The notes: generated by a model from the letters alone, not told the origin. Positions 1 through 14,489 are shown, numbered from the stretch's first letter. The stretch: DNA of 64,000 nucleotides from Akanthomyces muscarius (GCF_028009165.1 NW_026611617.1:754001-818000), one strand, 5' to 3'. Made by a program: numbers and translations.

Positions 1-2070
1 TTTGATTATTTTGTGTTTTGTGCAGAGCAAAATGTGCTCTGTCCTGGCACCACCCACTCTTGTGCCGTAGCCCATCTTGTGCATGGCTTCGCGGCGCGGT
101 AGATTCTGATGGCTGCCTGGGCTAGATTTACTTTCAGGCGGGCATCTGTACCTATTTGTATCAGGGCACGACGGCTGGTCAGCCTATCACGTATATGTGC
201 ACGATGGTTGGACCGGCAGCTTCCGTCTTGATGGCCAACGCTGTGTGGTGCGACCCGTCGTACCAGTAAGTGGCGCTGACACCGGCTGTTTCAATTAAGG
301 GGTGGTGCACACTCTCGCATCTGCCAAGTACTTGCTAGCAGCCTGAGTAACTCGGAAACTTCTGTCATGACGTATTGACACGATACCTTCCGTTTCGCAT
401 TGTGTAGCTTACAGTCGCCTTCAATGCCGCGGCTGGGGTCGGCCACCATGACGCTGCAACAATCACCGTATTTGCACGGAGTAGTGACAAGATTACTGCT
501 GTGTCTTTAGCCCCCTTTGTTGTTAGAGCTACTCCTAGCCGGTCGGGTAGCACTCGCTCGCGAGTTTTGCAGCGCTGCTGGAATAGTACCTGCCGGACTC
601 GCATATGTACGTTCAGGGCAGATGACCGCAATATTGTCTTCAGAAGCGATGGTACGGCGATGGGCCTACTGATTGAGAATAATGCTGGCGCTTGAAAAAA
701 ATGGTGTCGACTTCACGAACAAGAAATCGTAAATCAAATGCAACAAAGATGCGTTCTGCGCACCGCTAACAAACATCTGCTACGCTAGCAGCTGAGCTCG
801 AAGACTAACTATGTCGAATGATGTCCTCGAAATCCATGAGCTGTCGATTTTTATCATGAGTGATGAATGAAAGCATTCATTGTTTGTCTTCGCTCAAACT
901 TCAGTCTTCTTTCCAGGCTCTGTTTAATCTGATATAAGTGTCTACTCAAGTTTGATTTGCCACGCCTAACTAGTCGTCGTGGATGTGAGGACACCAGTGC
1001 ATCCAAAGTTAAGAAACATATCAAAGGGAGTTTTCTGAAACGACAGTGGCATTGACGTGGGACTTGCAGATGGCCTTTCGTAATATGCCCGACCATACGT
1101 CAAGCTGTTTGCTGATAAAACGACTTCCAAGACCGCCCAGGTCCTGGGGCGGCGCATGATGTAAACACAGGTGCGATATATCTTTCTTCGGATCAAAAGT
1201 CTGAGTTGCCAGAATCACACATACCTCTCGAGATCGGTGAGCAAGTATGGAACAGACTACGCTGAAATTGATGCCAGTCGAACGCCTCCCGTGCTGGCCG
1301 ACTCTATTTTATAAATATTCAGGCACCTGTTAGTCAGAGGAATAACTAGAGAGTGCAACTACTCTAAGAGTTATTGTCCAAGGCCCGCCGTAAACTGATC
1401 GCTGTTCTAATCCCAATGCTGTTTGGCGCCAGTATATTCTAATACTTCTTTGCATGGCACTTGCACCGTACTACAAGGTATTGTCTTCTGCTACCGTGGT
1501 CTACGCCTCAATATAATGCATTTCGGCCGCGAAAGAGTCAATTCGGTTTTTGAAAGCGGTAGAAACGCAACTACCATGAGTATTATCACTATAATGTAGG
1601 GTGCATTCACCATCGCTGTGCCGCCGCCACGATTGTTGGCCTGCGCGGTTACTACCGTCATAAATAGAAGCCCCAGAAGCGGTGCTATCGTCAGCGACAA
1701 TATAGCCATTTTTCCGTTCATATCTTTACTTGCCGCGGTTTCCGCGCCTCCTGGGCTCACGATACCACGATTGCGAGACACACTTTGGTTGGCCAGGTCT
1801 TAGAAACAAACTTAGAAGTACGACATTAAAACAGTTGACGCGAATAGCAATTATTGGCGGCTCGAATTTGCGCACGAGGCGGGAGCAAATCGAAAAGCGA
1901 GCTTCAAAGCGGGTGCGGCGAGTGACTCACTCACATAAGCACTACTCTGAGCGCAGAGTATTAAATTCGGCGAAAGGAGCATCGTCAAGCACAATTTCCA
2001 TCCCGCAAAACAGACACGTTGACATCAAAAAACACCCAACACGATAAATATACAAGTGCCATCCGCAACA
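1..2070. other. Intergenic / no supported gene
   Basis: No open frame here has family resemblance or coding-like composition. The best candidate is a minus-strand stretch at 1491-1781 that reads as two hydrophobic segments, but it has no partner exons. The sequence is of mixed composition with many stops in all frames. It may be decayed sequence or a long promoter. The last 150 bases before the DUF1993 gene would hold its 5' leader. Confidence 0.5.
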
Positions 2071-2598
2071 ATGAGTTCTGAGAAAAGTACTTTATATGAC
2101 GGCACCATTGCCGTGGCCATCGGCAGCCTCAAAGCGCTGGCTCACATCGTGAGCGTTGCCGAAGCACATCCCAACTCGGCCATTTTTCTGTCAGCTCGGC
2201 TGTACGACGACATGCAGCCATTTACCTTTCAAGTCGACACGGCCACTGATATCGCGCAAAGACTCCTTGCCAAGATGCTGGGGCTCGAGCCAGTGGAGTA
2301 CGACGAGGACAGCCTGACATCGTATGCCGATATGAAAACTCGCCTCGATGAGGTGATCAAGACGCTAGAAGGCGTAGACAAAGAAGTCATCAACACCCGC
2401 TCTGCTAGTTCGGTTACTGTGGGCGTGGGTGAAAACAAGCCTCGCGTGACCTTGTCCACCCCGGCCTACGCCTATTCAGCAGCACTGCCCAACATTTACT
2501 TTCACGTGTGCATGGCATACGCGATATTAAGAAGCAGGGGCGTACCGCTGGGCAAGTCGGACTACATGGACAGTTTCTTTGCTCCATATGCATCTTGA
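2071..2598 (+). CDS. DUF1993 domain protein
   Basis: Single-exon gene of 175 residues. I chose the ATG at 2071 because the frame upstream of it has only a GTG. The whole length resembles the fungal and bacterial DUF1993 family: an N-terminal helix with the sequence IGSLKALAHIV, a central PFTFQVDTATDIAQRLLAK-type segment (about residues 50-70), then a conserved tyrosine-rich C-terminus near YSAALPNIYFHVCMAYAILR. The family is predicted to form a four-helix bundle like the DinB/YfiT fold, and its function is unknown. No signal peptide or membrane segment is seen, so it is probably cytosolic. It stands alone, about 840 bp upstream of the histidine kinase on the same strand. No intron is needed. 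Confidence 0.85.
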   Translation: MSSEKSTLYDGTIAVAIGSLKALAHIVSVAEAHPNSAIFLSARLYDDMQPFTFQVDTATDIAQRLLAKMLGLEPVEYDEDSLTSYADMKTRLDEVIKTLEGVDKEVINTRSASSVTVGVGENKPRVTLSTPAYAYSAALPNIYFHVCMAYAILRSRGVPLGKSDYMDSFFAPYAS

Positions 2599-3435
2599 CC
2601 TTGTACGACATCGTGAGAAGGATATCTGATAGCAAGGGGTTGGGCTTTTATAGTTATCAGGCATACGCGACCTCTAGGACTTATAATTCAAGACTAGGAG
2701 TATCCATGTCGTTAGTTCTTGGTTTAGGCGACGATTTGTTAACACAAGGATCGCTGTCGACCAATTGAGTAACTTCCAAGCGTGTTTTGTCACTCGAAGC
2801 TGTTCAGTTTGTGAGCTGGGAGTTACCTGTTTCTAAGAAACACGAGCCCTATTTTATGCATGTGGAAATACAGAGACTTGATGGAAAGAAGTCTTAGCGA
2901 CCGTATTTGTTCTGTAATTACAAAATAGATAAGCGAAGCCATGCCAAAACTTCGAACGTCTACATAGTTCCACTACCCTAGAGTGCTGTGTTTTGGCGCC
3001 TCTCTTGGCAGGGTTCAGTATAGCCATAAACTTGTATTGCCCATCGTTTTGGCGTGGTACAATAGGCAATCCCTCTAGTTGAAAGGATTCCTCATCCAGG
3101 TCGCACCACTGATGTGATCGCGGCTTCTGGCTCAAGCCGCAAGTAATACAAGTCTGAAGCAATGTGCAACCACATCGCCAAGAACCATCCGCAGCTAACA
3201 TTAATAGCAAGTGGTTGGTCAGGTGATGATTTAGAGATCTCGATCGTTTTTGTGGACTGAGACCAAACCAGTGAACCGGGATTCTGGGCCTAGACCGTCG
3301 CCCCTCCACTAGGTTCCTGTATCGTCACCACTATTATTTTTTGTCCATGCCGCCGGCCTCATACTCAAGCTCTCGTCTATATCCGTGCCTTTGTTACACA
3401 GCTCATCTGGCATCCCATTGGCCCGCCGCGCACGA
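2599..3435. other. Intergenic region upstream of the histidine kinase
   Basis: This holds the 3' end of the DUF1993 gene and the leader of the kinase. A minus-strand open frame of 151 codons (2854-3309) contains a few cysteine pairs (WRCGC, CITCG), but it starts at GTG and has no recognisable partner. A short upstream ORF starts at the ATG at 3347, overlaps the kinase start out of frame and stops near 3470; it could dampen kinase translation. Confidence 0.4.
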
Positions 3436-6400
3436 ATGCAATTCTTTCCAAAGGCTGACGCCGTTCTCCTAACGCCACCGCCAGACGCCCAAAGCCCCGT
3501 CCGCCCCACGACCATCAGCCCAATCTATGATGCCGACAACGTCGGAACGCCGATCGAGCCCTGGGTTCGCGAAAAGGAGTCGCGCCTGTACCCGCCAAAG
3601 CTAGACCCTTATGCGCCTTCGTCGATACCGGAAGAGACAAGCGACCTCACTTCCGGATATCTGCGAGCTCATTTGGCCAAGAATGAGCGACTACGACTGT
3701 CTATGCTATGGTACTACGGGCGGGATCTCGAAAAAGAGCCCGAACTGCTTGCAGGCCTGCAGGAAAAGACATGTCTTGCCCAAGAATCCTCAGGCTGGGA
3801 GTTTGCCGTGGTTGGGGTGCTCGATGTCAACGTCTACATTCGGCTGGCGACGGTCGGCCTCAAGCTTGGCATCTTACCCCGCGGCGAAACGCTTTGCGCG
3901 CACACCGTCACGCAGCCACCTGGTGTATGTATCTGCTACTCAGTGTCTGCTTGGCACGCGCTAATGCTTCTGTACAGAGCGTGTTCCTCCTTCCGAACCT
4001 TCAGGAGGACTGGAGATTTCGAGACTGTCCCTACGCCGAGCAAGGCGGCTTGCTAGCCTACGCCGGCGTCCCTCTTCGAATGCAACACGAATCTGGCGAG
4101 TGCGTCGGACTAGGCTCGCTATGCGTCGCCTCGAACACCCCCCAACCTCCTTTGTCTCAACAGCAGCAACAGACGCTCACTCGATTGGCCGATTGGGTGG
4201 TAGCCGATATCGTGCAGTGCACACGAGCGCGACGCCAACGAGAGCGCCGTCGACTCGCCGACCTAGTCGCCAGCGTCGAAAATAGCAACGAAAATCAAGA
4301 CTCTCATGAGTCAGTGCTGAGAATACTACGAATCGCCTATCCGAGCGAGGTAATCCGCATACAGCCATCGGACGCAGATCGGTGCGACGTCAATGGGCCA
4401 GATACCGTTCTGCCACCGGGTCTAAAGAATGGGCTCTGGGAAGACACCGCCTACGTTGACGAGTTTATCGCGACGTCGAATCAAAATGCTACACCGACAG
4501 ACAGGATAGTGCGCCTAATGTCCTCGCAATGCGACACCGAACTAGGCCACTCGTTGCTAGTTGTTGGGACCAAAGATTTTCGACGGATATTTGACGATGT
4601 GGATGCATGGTTTCTCCAGGCTTGCGCAAACCTGATCACTCAGATATGGCAGCGATGCCTCCTCACCGAGGCAATAAGGGCCAAGGAGACGTTCCTTCGT
4701 GGGATATCTCATCAGCTTCGAACACCGCTCCATGGAATTCTCGGTGCTGCTGAACTTTTGGCTGAGGATTTGAAAGCACTTTCTGTGTCCAAAGCCCTCT
4801 TGAGGCCGGCATTGGCAGAGGCAACATCCCCTGGAACTGCAGACAAGGCGTCGTTGTATCTTGATACCATCTCTGGCGCAGGGCGAGAGCTGATGTCGAC
4901 CGTCAACAGCATGATCACCCTGAACAGGTGGGCCGACATTGCCTTGTCCGAAAGACGATACGCCACGTATGACATTGGTGATCTGGAGGATGAGCTCTTG
5001 AAGCAGGTGTCAGAAACCTCGTCAAGTCAAGCAGGCTTGGACGCTTCAGTATTTTTCCACAGAGACTTGCCCCGAAACGACACAAAGCTCCGAACGGACA
5101 TGAACCTTCTTCGAGATGGCATCTGGCCCCTTGTCAATAATGCCATTCAAAACACGCCCAATGGCGTCGTTCTTGTCAGATTCTCCATGCGCCCGGGTAC
5201 GAAAACATTCATGGTTGATGTGGAAGATACAGGCTGTGGCATTCACCCGCAGGACCAAGAGCGCATCTTTCAGCTGTATGAAAAGGTCGATGAGCATTCT
5301 ACAGGTTCTGGACTGGGCTTGACTATTTCAAGCAAGTTTACAGCCCTACTTCATGGCTCAATTGAGCTCGTCTCGACACGTGTGGATCGCGGCTCCCATT
5401 TCAGAGCTACATTCAACGACATGGCTCATACAAACCCGACTGAAGACCCGCCTGCTGCGTTTTCTTTCGAACATTTACCGCTCAAATACTATTCACTAGA
5501 GACCGACCCGCTTGACAGCCACCTGTCTTCAAATTTCGTCAAGTTCCTGACACACAAGGGTTTCGTCCCCTCGGAGAGCACCACCACGGAATGCTTTACA
5601 ATACTCGAGTGCAGCAACGACTTGGAGCAATTCCATGCCAAGACTGCAATAATACCGCCAGAGCAGGTCGCCATCTGCCTGGTGGCCAAGTCGATCGAGA
5701 CAGATTCTCTTGAGAGGTTGCCGAATGTTATATATGCTCGAGCGCCGTTCTCAACATCGAAGCTTCTCAGCACACTTGCTGTGGCCGACGAAGTAGCTGC
5801 GGTGCTTCAGGCATCGTCAACGAGTGTCGCCGTGACAGAGACCGTCCCTGAAACAGAGAAAAGTTCTGGTGGGCTATGCTCGCCTTCAAATACAGACGAA
5901 GGATACAGCTCTATGGATGGGACGTCGCCTCAGCTCCAGAGTGACGCGAGCCAGATTGCTGAACTTGACAGAGGATCAAGCTCGAACTCTTGCTTGTTGC
6001 CGACAAGCGAGTCCGCGGATGCGACCCCGCTAGAACGTTCGCTGCCGCCCTTGCTACCCATACGATCAGCCACGCCCCTGGTGCTCGTGATCGACGACAA
6101 TTTGGTCAACCTTCGCATCCTGCAGATGTACTGCAAGAAGCGCGGACTGCCATTCCTCAGCGCCGCGGACGGCAAGCAAGCTGTCGACGTCTTTTCGAAG
6201 CACCAAGCAGTCTGTGCTGCGGGCGGCGGCGCGTCCATTGAGCTGGTTCTCATGGACCTCCAGATGCCGGTATGCGATGGCCTCGACGCAACCGAGCAAA
6301 TACGCTCGCTGGAGCAAGACAATTCGTGGGGCGCGAGCGTTGTCTTCATGGTCACGGGCCAGGACAGCCACTCGGATCGACAAGCAGCGAGTGCGGTTGG

Positions 6401-6494
6401 CACCGATGACTACATGGTCAAGCCGATTGGCATGGCGCGTCTGGACATGGAAGTGAAGCGGTATTTTCCTTTATTCAAGGCACGGTCTGTCTAG
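3436..6494 (+). CDS. GAF-domain hybrid histidine kinase
   Basis: Two exons, 3436-3924 and 3978-6494, joined in phase 0 across a 53-bp intron (GTATGT...TACAG), give 1001 residues. Order of parts: a short N-terminal region with a Pro-Tyr segment; a GAF sensor domain at about residues 110-245; a HisKA dimerisation domain with phospho-acceptor His408 in the H-box SHQLRTPLHG; an HATPase domain with N-box (LVNNAIQNT, about 547), G1 box (DTGCGI, about 580) and G2 box (GSGLGL); a Ser-rich linker; and a C-terminal receiver domain with the acidic pair DD (about 868), phospho-acceptor Asp923 in LVLMDLQMP, and Lys976. All catalytic residues are present, so it should be an active His-to-Asp phosphorelay kinase feeding an HPt protein. 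No membrane segment is seen, so it is a cytosolic sensor. The ligand is unknown. Confidence 0.92.
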
Positions 6495-7598
6495 AAATAT
6501 ACGATATGCATCATAGGGAGTTTTTGATTTGGAGAGCCATGAAGCTCCATCGGGTTTGGATTTGCATTATTATACATACATGTGGCGTTGGAAACGGTCT
6601 CATTTCTCTCTAGGAGTAGAGAGTAGCAATATACTCAAATTGCCTTGGTTTCAAAACAAACACTCAAGGAGAATCGGTGAAATAAATGGCTTCAGATCTC
6701 TTTGCTCATCAAGATGGGGGGCTGCGCCTAATGACATACATTGCGGCGGGTTCGTGTCAAGGAGCGTGTGACGAGACCTAAAACGTTGTCATGCAGGGGC
6801 CATCAACGGTCCAGAGCCCCCCAGGCAATTATTAATCAAGCATCATTTCTTCATGCGCTCTCTGCATTCTTTCAATTGTCCCAGGGCCCAAGTGGGTAAC
6901 AAAAAGACGCCGCTCAAAGCAATAGAAGCGGTGGCTTATCAGCCTAGGTTCGTGAGGAACGCTCTGCTGCGGTAGTCTTCAAATATGCCTTGACGGGCTG
7001 CCGCTGCCTATATGGTGTGACATTGACATTGACATGGCCACAGCTCTCAGATTCTGCTGTTTTTCAACGGTGGCGTCTGTTTGAACGACAATATTTACGT
7101 CTCTGTGGAAGACAGACGCTCACATGGCCAACGATCTTATGCAGAGTAGATGAAATCAGACATACTCCATGCTGTGAAAAGGGCTCTCGGCTCTCGGCTC
7201 TCAGCACGCAACGAAGTCTGCTCAGCATCACCGTGCCCGGACACTGTGATAGCAAATACCCTGTGTGTGAATCACCGAGCCTCTTGGGCCGGTCAAATGA
7301 CGTCGACGGATCATCGGCCTAAAGTTGCACGCAGCGCCCAGCTCTGTTTGACAAACCTTCCTGACTCTTCGTATTTCAAATTCCAGACCGTTCCAGAGAT
7401 GTCGTACTTTGAATACATGTGCCACGCACCCAGAAGCATGTAAATTGGTATTTGGCAGTGATTCAGTGCCAAAGTTTGTCACCGCTTCTGCTGATTTGAC
7501 TATTTACACCGATCTCTGCCCCTACATTCTCAGTCTACCCAGCTCAGCTTTCTTCACATACATCAAACCGAAACAGACATCTTCACCACAAAGACAAG
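6495..7598. other. Intergenic region
   Basis: Several short open frames occur here, but none shows homology or a sensible start. The last 60 bases (7540-7598) look like a typical fungal 5' leader: a pyrimidine stretch, then a CA-rich run just before an ATG in good context. Confidence 0.5.
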
Positions 7599-8390
7599 AT
7601 GCCTAACACCGGTGCTCTAACGACATACGTCCAGCAGTAGGCGCCTCCCCCATGGACATTCGCGACCGCAGAAGAGCGAATGAAGGCGGACTTCTTCTGG
7701 GCTGGCCACCTCTCGCTTCTAACCGTACATGTGGACAGGTTTCACGCGCTGCACGCGCTCTGGGAAGAGGCACGAAATACACTGGATCTGCTTTTCCTGC
7801 CGGCAGACACAGAGGGAAACAGGAAAATCGACACACCAAAGCTTGGTAACCTGTTTACGCAGATCCAGATGCAGAGCCGTGCCACCTAGAGCGCCTGGCG
7901 CGCAGGACGCGATTGGGTCGTCGAGATGCCGCGCAGGGCCCAGCTTCTCATGCTGCGCTACGCTGTCCCAACAGGTCATCTTATCCGGCTGTCCCCCGTT
8001 GTGGTTGAGCTTCTTGCCTTTTGCGGTGACCTTCGCCTCGTGTGGATGATGGCGCTGCGCCAGGATCCGTTCCTGATTGACGAGGCGTGGGACGCCGCCG
8101 AGCGCCTGGAGAGGCACCGGGGCGCGTGCCTCACCCAGCTGCACGCGAACGCTGAACACCGAGGTAAGATACTCTGCGCAACAGCGACGACATTCAAGGA
8201 GAGGCGCAAGGATGCCCAGGACGCGCTGGACGCGCTCAGCGCAGTCGGCGAGAGCATCACCGCTGCGAAGGCGCGCAACGAGGAGCAGCTCCGGGAGCTG
8301 AAGGCTGCCGAGGCAGCGAGCCGAGAGGCGCTGAAATCGTTGCAGGAGTGCAACAAGAGGCTTGCAGAGGCACAGCAAGGACGTCCGTAG
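7599..8390 (+). pseudogene. Coiled-coil ORF interrupted by in-frame TAG codons
   Basis: From the ATG at 7599 one frame stays open to 8390 except for TAG codons at 7638-7640 (codon 14) and 7887-7889, with the terminal TAG at 8388-8390. The ATG follows a convincing CA-rich leader. The reading across the breaks looks like real protein: APPPWTFATAEERM after the first stop, DWVVEMPRRAQLLMLR after the second, then a Glu/Ala-rich heptad region at about residues 190-260. The second TAG could lie in a 60-bp in-frame intron (7846-7905, GTAACC...GCGCAG). I find no intron that removes the first. The alternatives are nonsense mutation (CAG to TAG is the signature of RIP) or correction of TAG to TGG by RNA editing. 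The product is not recognised. Its tail only vaguely resembles that of the next gene. Confidence 0.5.
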
Positions 8391-8466
8391 CCGACCAAGA
8401 GGTGTCGGATGTCGAGGAAGATGAGCTTGCCACCTGCACGTCCACCCAAAACAGGTCAGTAAGCAA

Positions 8467-8486
8467 CCCCCCCCCCCCCCCCCCCC
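8467..8486. repeat. Poly-C tract (20 nt)
   Basis: Uninterrupted run of 20 cytosines. Such long C runs are uncommon and prone to slippage and to sequencing error, so lengths and nearby frames should be treated cautiously. Confidence 0.9.
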
Positions 8487-8870
8487 AGAATGGTTACGGA
8501 TTGGAGATTGGGACAAAGGCATGGCAAGATATTTCTAGTTATTATAAATTGACTGTATGTCTCACTATTGACGGAATTTTTCTGTGATCAACAGACTGTC
8601 TAAAGGTGGCGCGATAGAGCGCTGTCAGCCAAGCGGACGGTATTCGTCAGACTGACAGACCATAATATATTAACCACGTACTTAGCCCTCCATGTTGACA
8701 TGGCAATACTCTTGCTTGCCCACGAACGTTTGTGTATGGATTCTATCTTGACTTAATCTTTATCGCTTCTCAGACCTCACTAATTTTGCCCGACGGTGCA
8801 AACGGGCATGTTGAGTAAACAGCAAACGGGGCACTGCATTCACATTGGCATGGACACCTGCTCTTGACAC

Positions 8871-8940
8871 ATCTTTCTTCTTTTTTTCCAGTTTTTTCCT
8901 CTTCAGGTTTCTTCTTTTCCTTTCATCTCTTCTTTACTTC
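8871..8940 (+). promoter_or_regulatory. Pyrimidine-rich promoter tract
   Basis: About 70 bases almost entirely C and T on the plus strand, followed by CA-rich leader sequence and the ATG at 9257. CT-rich tracts upstream of transcription start points are common in filamentous fungal promoters. Inferred from composition only. Confidence 0.4.
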
Positions 8941-9256
8941 AGACCTGCACCAGCAGCTAAGTCTCACTTGCAGACTCTGACAGAATACTTGCACCATCTT
9001 GCAGCTGTTTTAGGATATCTCGAACATCGACACCATTCTCATTTGCGCATCACTTTCTGCCACCCAGCCTCTCCCTCGTTGCACTTTGGGAACACTACCT
9101 CTCTTCTTAGCAAATTCCCTCATCACCAAAACCAACGTAGCGAACAGGTACGTGAAGCCGACAAGCACCTCAGCTGCTGGAACATAGTAAGCCGCCATAC
9201 CGGATTCGAGCCTGACATTGTGTTTTGCATCTAGTGTTTGGCAAACGACAGCAAAA

Positions 9257-10153
9257 ATGCCGCAGGCTTCTCCCTTGAACGTGGCTCTTGCGCGAATGAA
9301 TGCAGAGTTCCTGATCGCAGGACACTCTTCGTCTTTGCTAGGAGGACAAGATGTGCGTAATCCACTACACGGCCTCTACTCCGATACGAAGCGCCTACTT
9401 GAGCATTACTGCCCGAAGGACTCCAACAATGCTTGGGCTGTTTCCGACAGGGATGCAGCGCTCCTCTCCAACTTTAGTGCGGAAATCTACCAAGCCATTT
9501 TGCGCGCCGAATGTGTTTACTTGCCCAAATACCTCTACACCGAGGAGCAGCTTTGGGAGAAGGAATTTAAGCGGGTGATGCCTCGCCATGCGGAGACGCT
9601 GGCTCTTCGCTTCGCGACACCAGACCAGAAAGACAACGATAAGATTGAAAAGCTGCTCGCCAAACTTGATTCGCTTCACCTCTGGCAGGTCCCACGACTC
9701 ATCAACGTCGACACGGGCGGCGCTGATGCTTCTCCAAGATCCCCAAAGCACTGCACCGCTAGCGAGGCAGTCGAAAGAGACACCAGAGCGGCGATGGCTG
9801 ACGCCGCACACAGCAGTGCTTCTCGTACCCATGGATGGGAGCCGCCTGCCGGTGACGCTGGCTGGGACTCGCCCTCTGGTGGCAATGAATGGGGCTCGTC
9901 TGTCGGTGCCCCGACAGAGCCAGATTCCATCGAGGCTGCGCTGAAGCTCGGACTAGGCGACACGGAACGCCGAGTCAAGGCAATCCAGGATGCCAAGAAG
10001 AAACTGCAGAGCAAGCTCGCGATCGTCGAGGAGGCCGAGACTGCTGTGCTCAAGGCTCAGGATGCCATTCAGCAGGCTCAGAAGGCGATGACGCAGTCGG
10101 ACCTTGCGCTGCTACAGTCGCAGGTGAACAGTCTGGCATTGGCCCTCTGGTAA
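9257..10153 (+). CDS. Hypothetical coiled-coil protein
   Basis: Single exon of 298 residues. The ATG at 9257 sits in an AAAAATG context, and no upstream in-frame ATG is convincing. The N-terminal two thirds are globular-looking (Trp, Leu and Tyr-rich, residues 1-160). Next comes a linker at about 170-225 with three short repeats of the type GW(E/D)xPxG, GWDSPSG and EWGSS. The C-terminus, about 235-298, is an Ala/Gln/Lys-rich heptad region expected to form a coiled coil. No signal peptide, membrane span or catalytic motif is visible, and the family is not recognised. It lies 0.9 kb downstream of the TAG-broken ORF, whose C-terminus is also a predicted coiled coil. Whether the two are related is unclear. 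Confidence 0.7.
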   Translation: MPQASPLNVALARMNAEFLIAGHSSSLLGGQDVRNPLHGLYSDTKRLLEHYCPKDSNNAWAVSDRDAALLSNFSAEIYQAILRAECVYLPKYLYTEEQLWEKEFKRVMPRHAETLALRFATPDQKDNDKIEKLLAKLDSLHLWQVPRLINVDTGGADASPRSPKHCTASEAVERDTRAAMADAAHSSASRTHGWEPPAGDAGWDSPSGGNEWGSSVGAPTEPDSIEAALKLGLGDTERRVKAIQDAKKKLQSKLAIVEEAETAVLKAQDAIQQAQKAMTQSDLALLQSQVNSLALALW

Positions 10154-10315
10154 AAAACTTGACCAGTGCGATAGAATGGCAACGAGGGATGGAGATGATG
10201 AAAGAAAAATGGTAGCGACTCTATTGCTTAAGCTTTCTAGATGAAATCAGACAGAACCAAAGATGTGGTATCTCAACACCAAACTAATATCTATAAATGC
10301 GTGTATGGATCGTGA

Positions 10316-11932
10316 TTAAATAATGGAAAACGGCCCGCGGTACTTGAAGTGAGAGCCAGAGCCCTTGTCAGCAGCCACAGCCGATGCAGCCTGCTTGCGC
10401 TGGGGGAAGCCCTTGAACGAACGGGCATACGTAGCGACAGTGTGCGCAATCAGCTATTCAACAGTCAGCAAATCCCCGTCAATAGCGTATAGCAATATTC
10501 TTACCTTGGTGTTGATTTCCCAAGCCTCCAGGTTCAGGTTGCTCACATCATCGCCAATCATGTGGTAATTCTTGTCGTACCACTCGCCCGCCGTGCCGCC
10601 AAACATTGCAACGTCCTCGTCCGTCTTGACGCCTTCCGCACCCGTGCTCCAGCCACCCGCCGGAATCCCATTATCAATGAACCCAACATAGTCACTTCGC
10701 CCGTCAAACTCGCTAAACGTGTAGTTGAGCCCGTGGCTCTCGTACCAGCCCACCACCAGATCGCGCAGCTCCTCCGAGCCCGCGGGGTTGGCGCCGTTGG
10801 TCGAGTTGTAGATCTGGTACGCGTAGTTTGGGCTCGCCAGCATGTCGAGGTCGACAAAGACGCGCACCTTTTGGTTCTCGGCGGGCGACAGCGAGTTTGC
10901 GTAGAAAGTTGAGCCGACGAGCCCTTCCTCCTCGGCGGACCACCACGCGAAGCGCACGCAGTTGCGCACCTTGAACCGGGCGAGCTGCACCGCGACCTCG
11001 AGCAGCGACAGCGAGCCGGAGCCGTCGTCGTTGATGCCCGGGCCGGCTTCGACGCTGTCGCTGTGGCCGCCGAGCATGACGCAGTGGTCCGGGTCGCCGG
11101 CCGTCGTCTGCGCAATGACGTTCTTGGTCAGCACCGTCTCGACGGCTGCGTCAATGTAGGCAATCGCGTCGATGCGCTCGCCGCGGTGCAGCTTCTTGAC
11201 GAGCGCCGTGCCGCGGCTGTTGGGGATGCCAAAGGTGGCGACCTGGTTGGGCGTGGGCTCGCCGAGGGTGCCGCTGACGTCGTCGTCGTCGGTGTTGTAG
11301 ATGATGGCCGCCTTGGCGCCGGCCTGGCCCGCGAGCTCCGACTTGACGCCAAACGCGCACTCGCCGCGCTGCACGAGCACGATGCCGCCCTTGGCAGCGG
11401 CGGGGTAGTCGCTCGCCTCGCAGCCGTTGCGCGACACGAGCACGAGCGGTCCGTGGACGGGCTCCTTGTCCTTGGTCGGGGGCGTGCGGCTCAGCGGCTT
11501 GGCGTCCTGGTAGACGGCGTCGCCGACGACGAGGTGCGACTCAAAGACGGTGCTGGTGGTGAGGGGAAAGGTCTGCGTCGAGACGGTGTAGTACTGGCCG
11601 AGCGAGTGGAGGGTGTCGACGAGGTACTTGACGGTGCCCTCGTGACCTGTGACTGGTTAGTGACGATGGTGACAGGAGTATGCAGGGAGCGCACCTTTGC
11701 TGCCGATGACGCGGGTTGGGCGGTTAAAGTCGACCTCGGAGAGCTGGGCGATGGCGTACAGCTCGTTGGCGCGCTTGGAGAGGTTGTCGATGCGGATGAG
11801 GTCTTGGAGCTTCTGCGAGTCGACGACCTTGGTCTTGGGGTTGCCGAGCGGGTTCTGGGCGGGCGGCGCGACGGCCTGGACGGCGGCGGCCAGCGCCGTC
11901 GCCGCGAGGGCGATGCGAGCAATGCCAGGCAT
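10316..11932 (-). CDS. M28 aminopeptidase (aminopeptidase Y-like)
   Basis: Three exons, 11932-11695, 11646-10505 and 10453-10316 (introns of 48 and 51 bp, both GT...AG), encode 505 residues. A cleavable signal peptide (MPGIARIALAATALAAAVQA) marks it as secreted or vacuolar. A PA domain (about 125-230) precedes the M28 zinc peptidase domain. The expected co-catalytic metal ligands and base are visible: His274 in GGHSDS, Asp286 in GINDD, Glu318-320 in WSAEEEG, Asp347 in VDLDML, His441 in YHMIGDD. Length and order match vacuolar aminopeptidase Y and secreted fungal leucine aminopeptidases, which remove N-terminal residues from peptides. The third exon supplies a basic tail ending in FSII. It is convergent with the coiled-coil gene, with only 162 bp between the stops. 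Confidence 0.93.

Positions 11933-14489
<2,557 letters not shown>

Larger units (their letters stand above)
8391..9256. other. Intergenic region with poly-C tract
   Basis: Contains a run of 20 C residues (8467-8486) just after the preceding ORF. In an alternative frame an acidic stretch (DVEEDELA) can be read before it, so the true 3' end of the upstream gene is uncertain. The rest is leader of the next gene, including a pyrimidine-rich tract. Confidence 0.5.

Noticed and set aside
1491..1781. Minus-strand hydrophobic frame, possible membrane protein end
   Set aside because: Only 96 codons with no ATG-supported continuation or homology; hydrophobicity alone is not enough.
2854..3309. Minus-strand 151-codon frame with cysteine pairs
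   Set aside because: Starts at GTG, lacks partner exons or family resemblance, and its cysteine spacing is not diagnostic.
8845..9234. Plus-strand ORF with Phe-rich start
   Set aside because: The Phe run is a pyrimidine-rich promoter tract read in frame; the region is the leader of the gene at 9257.
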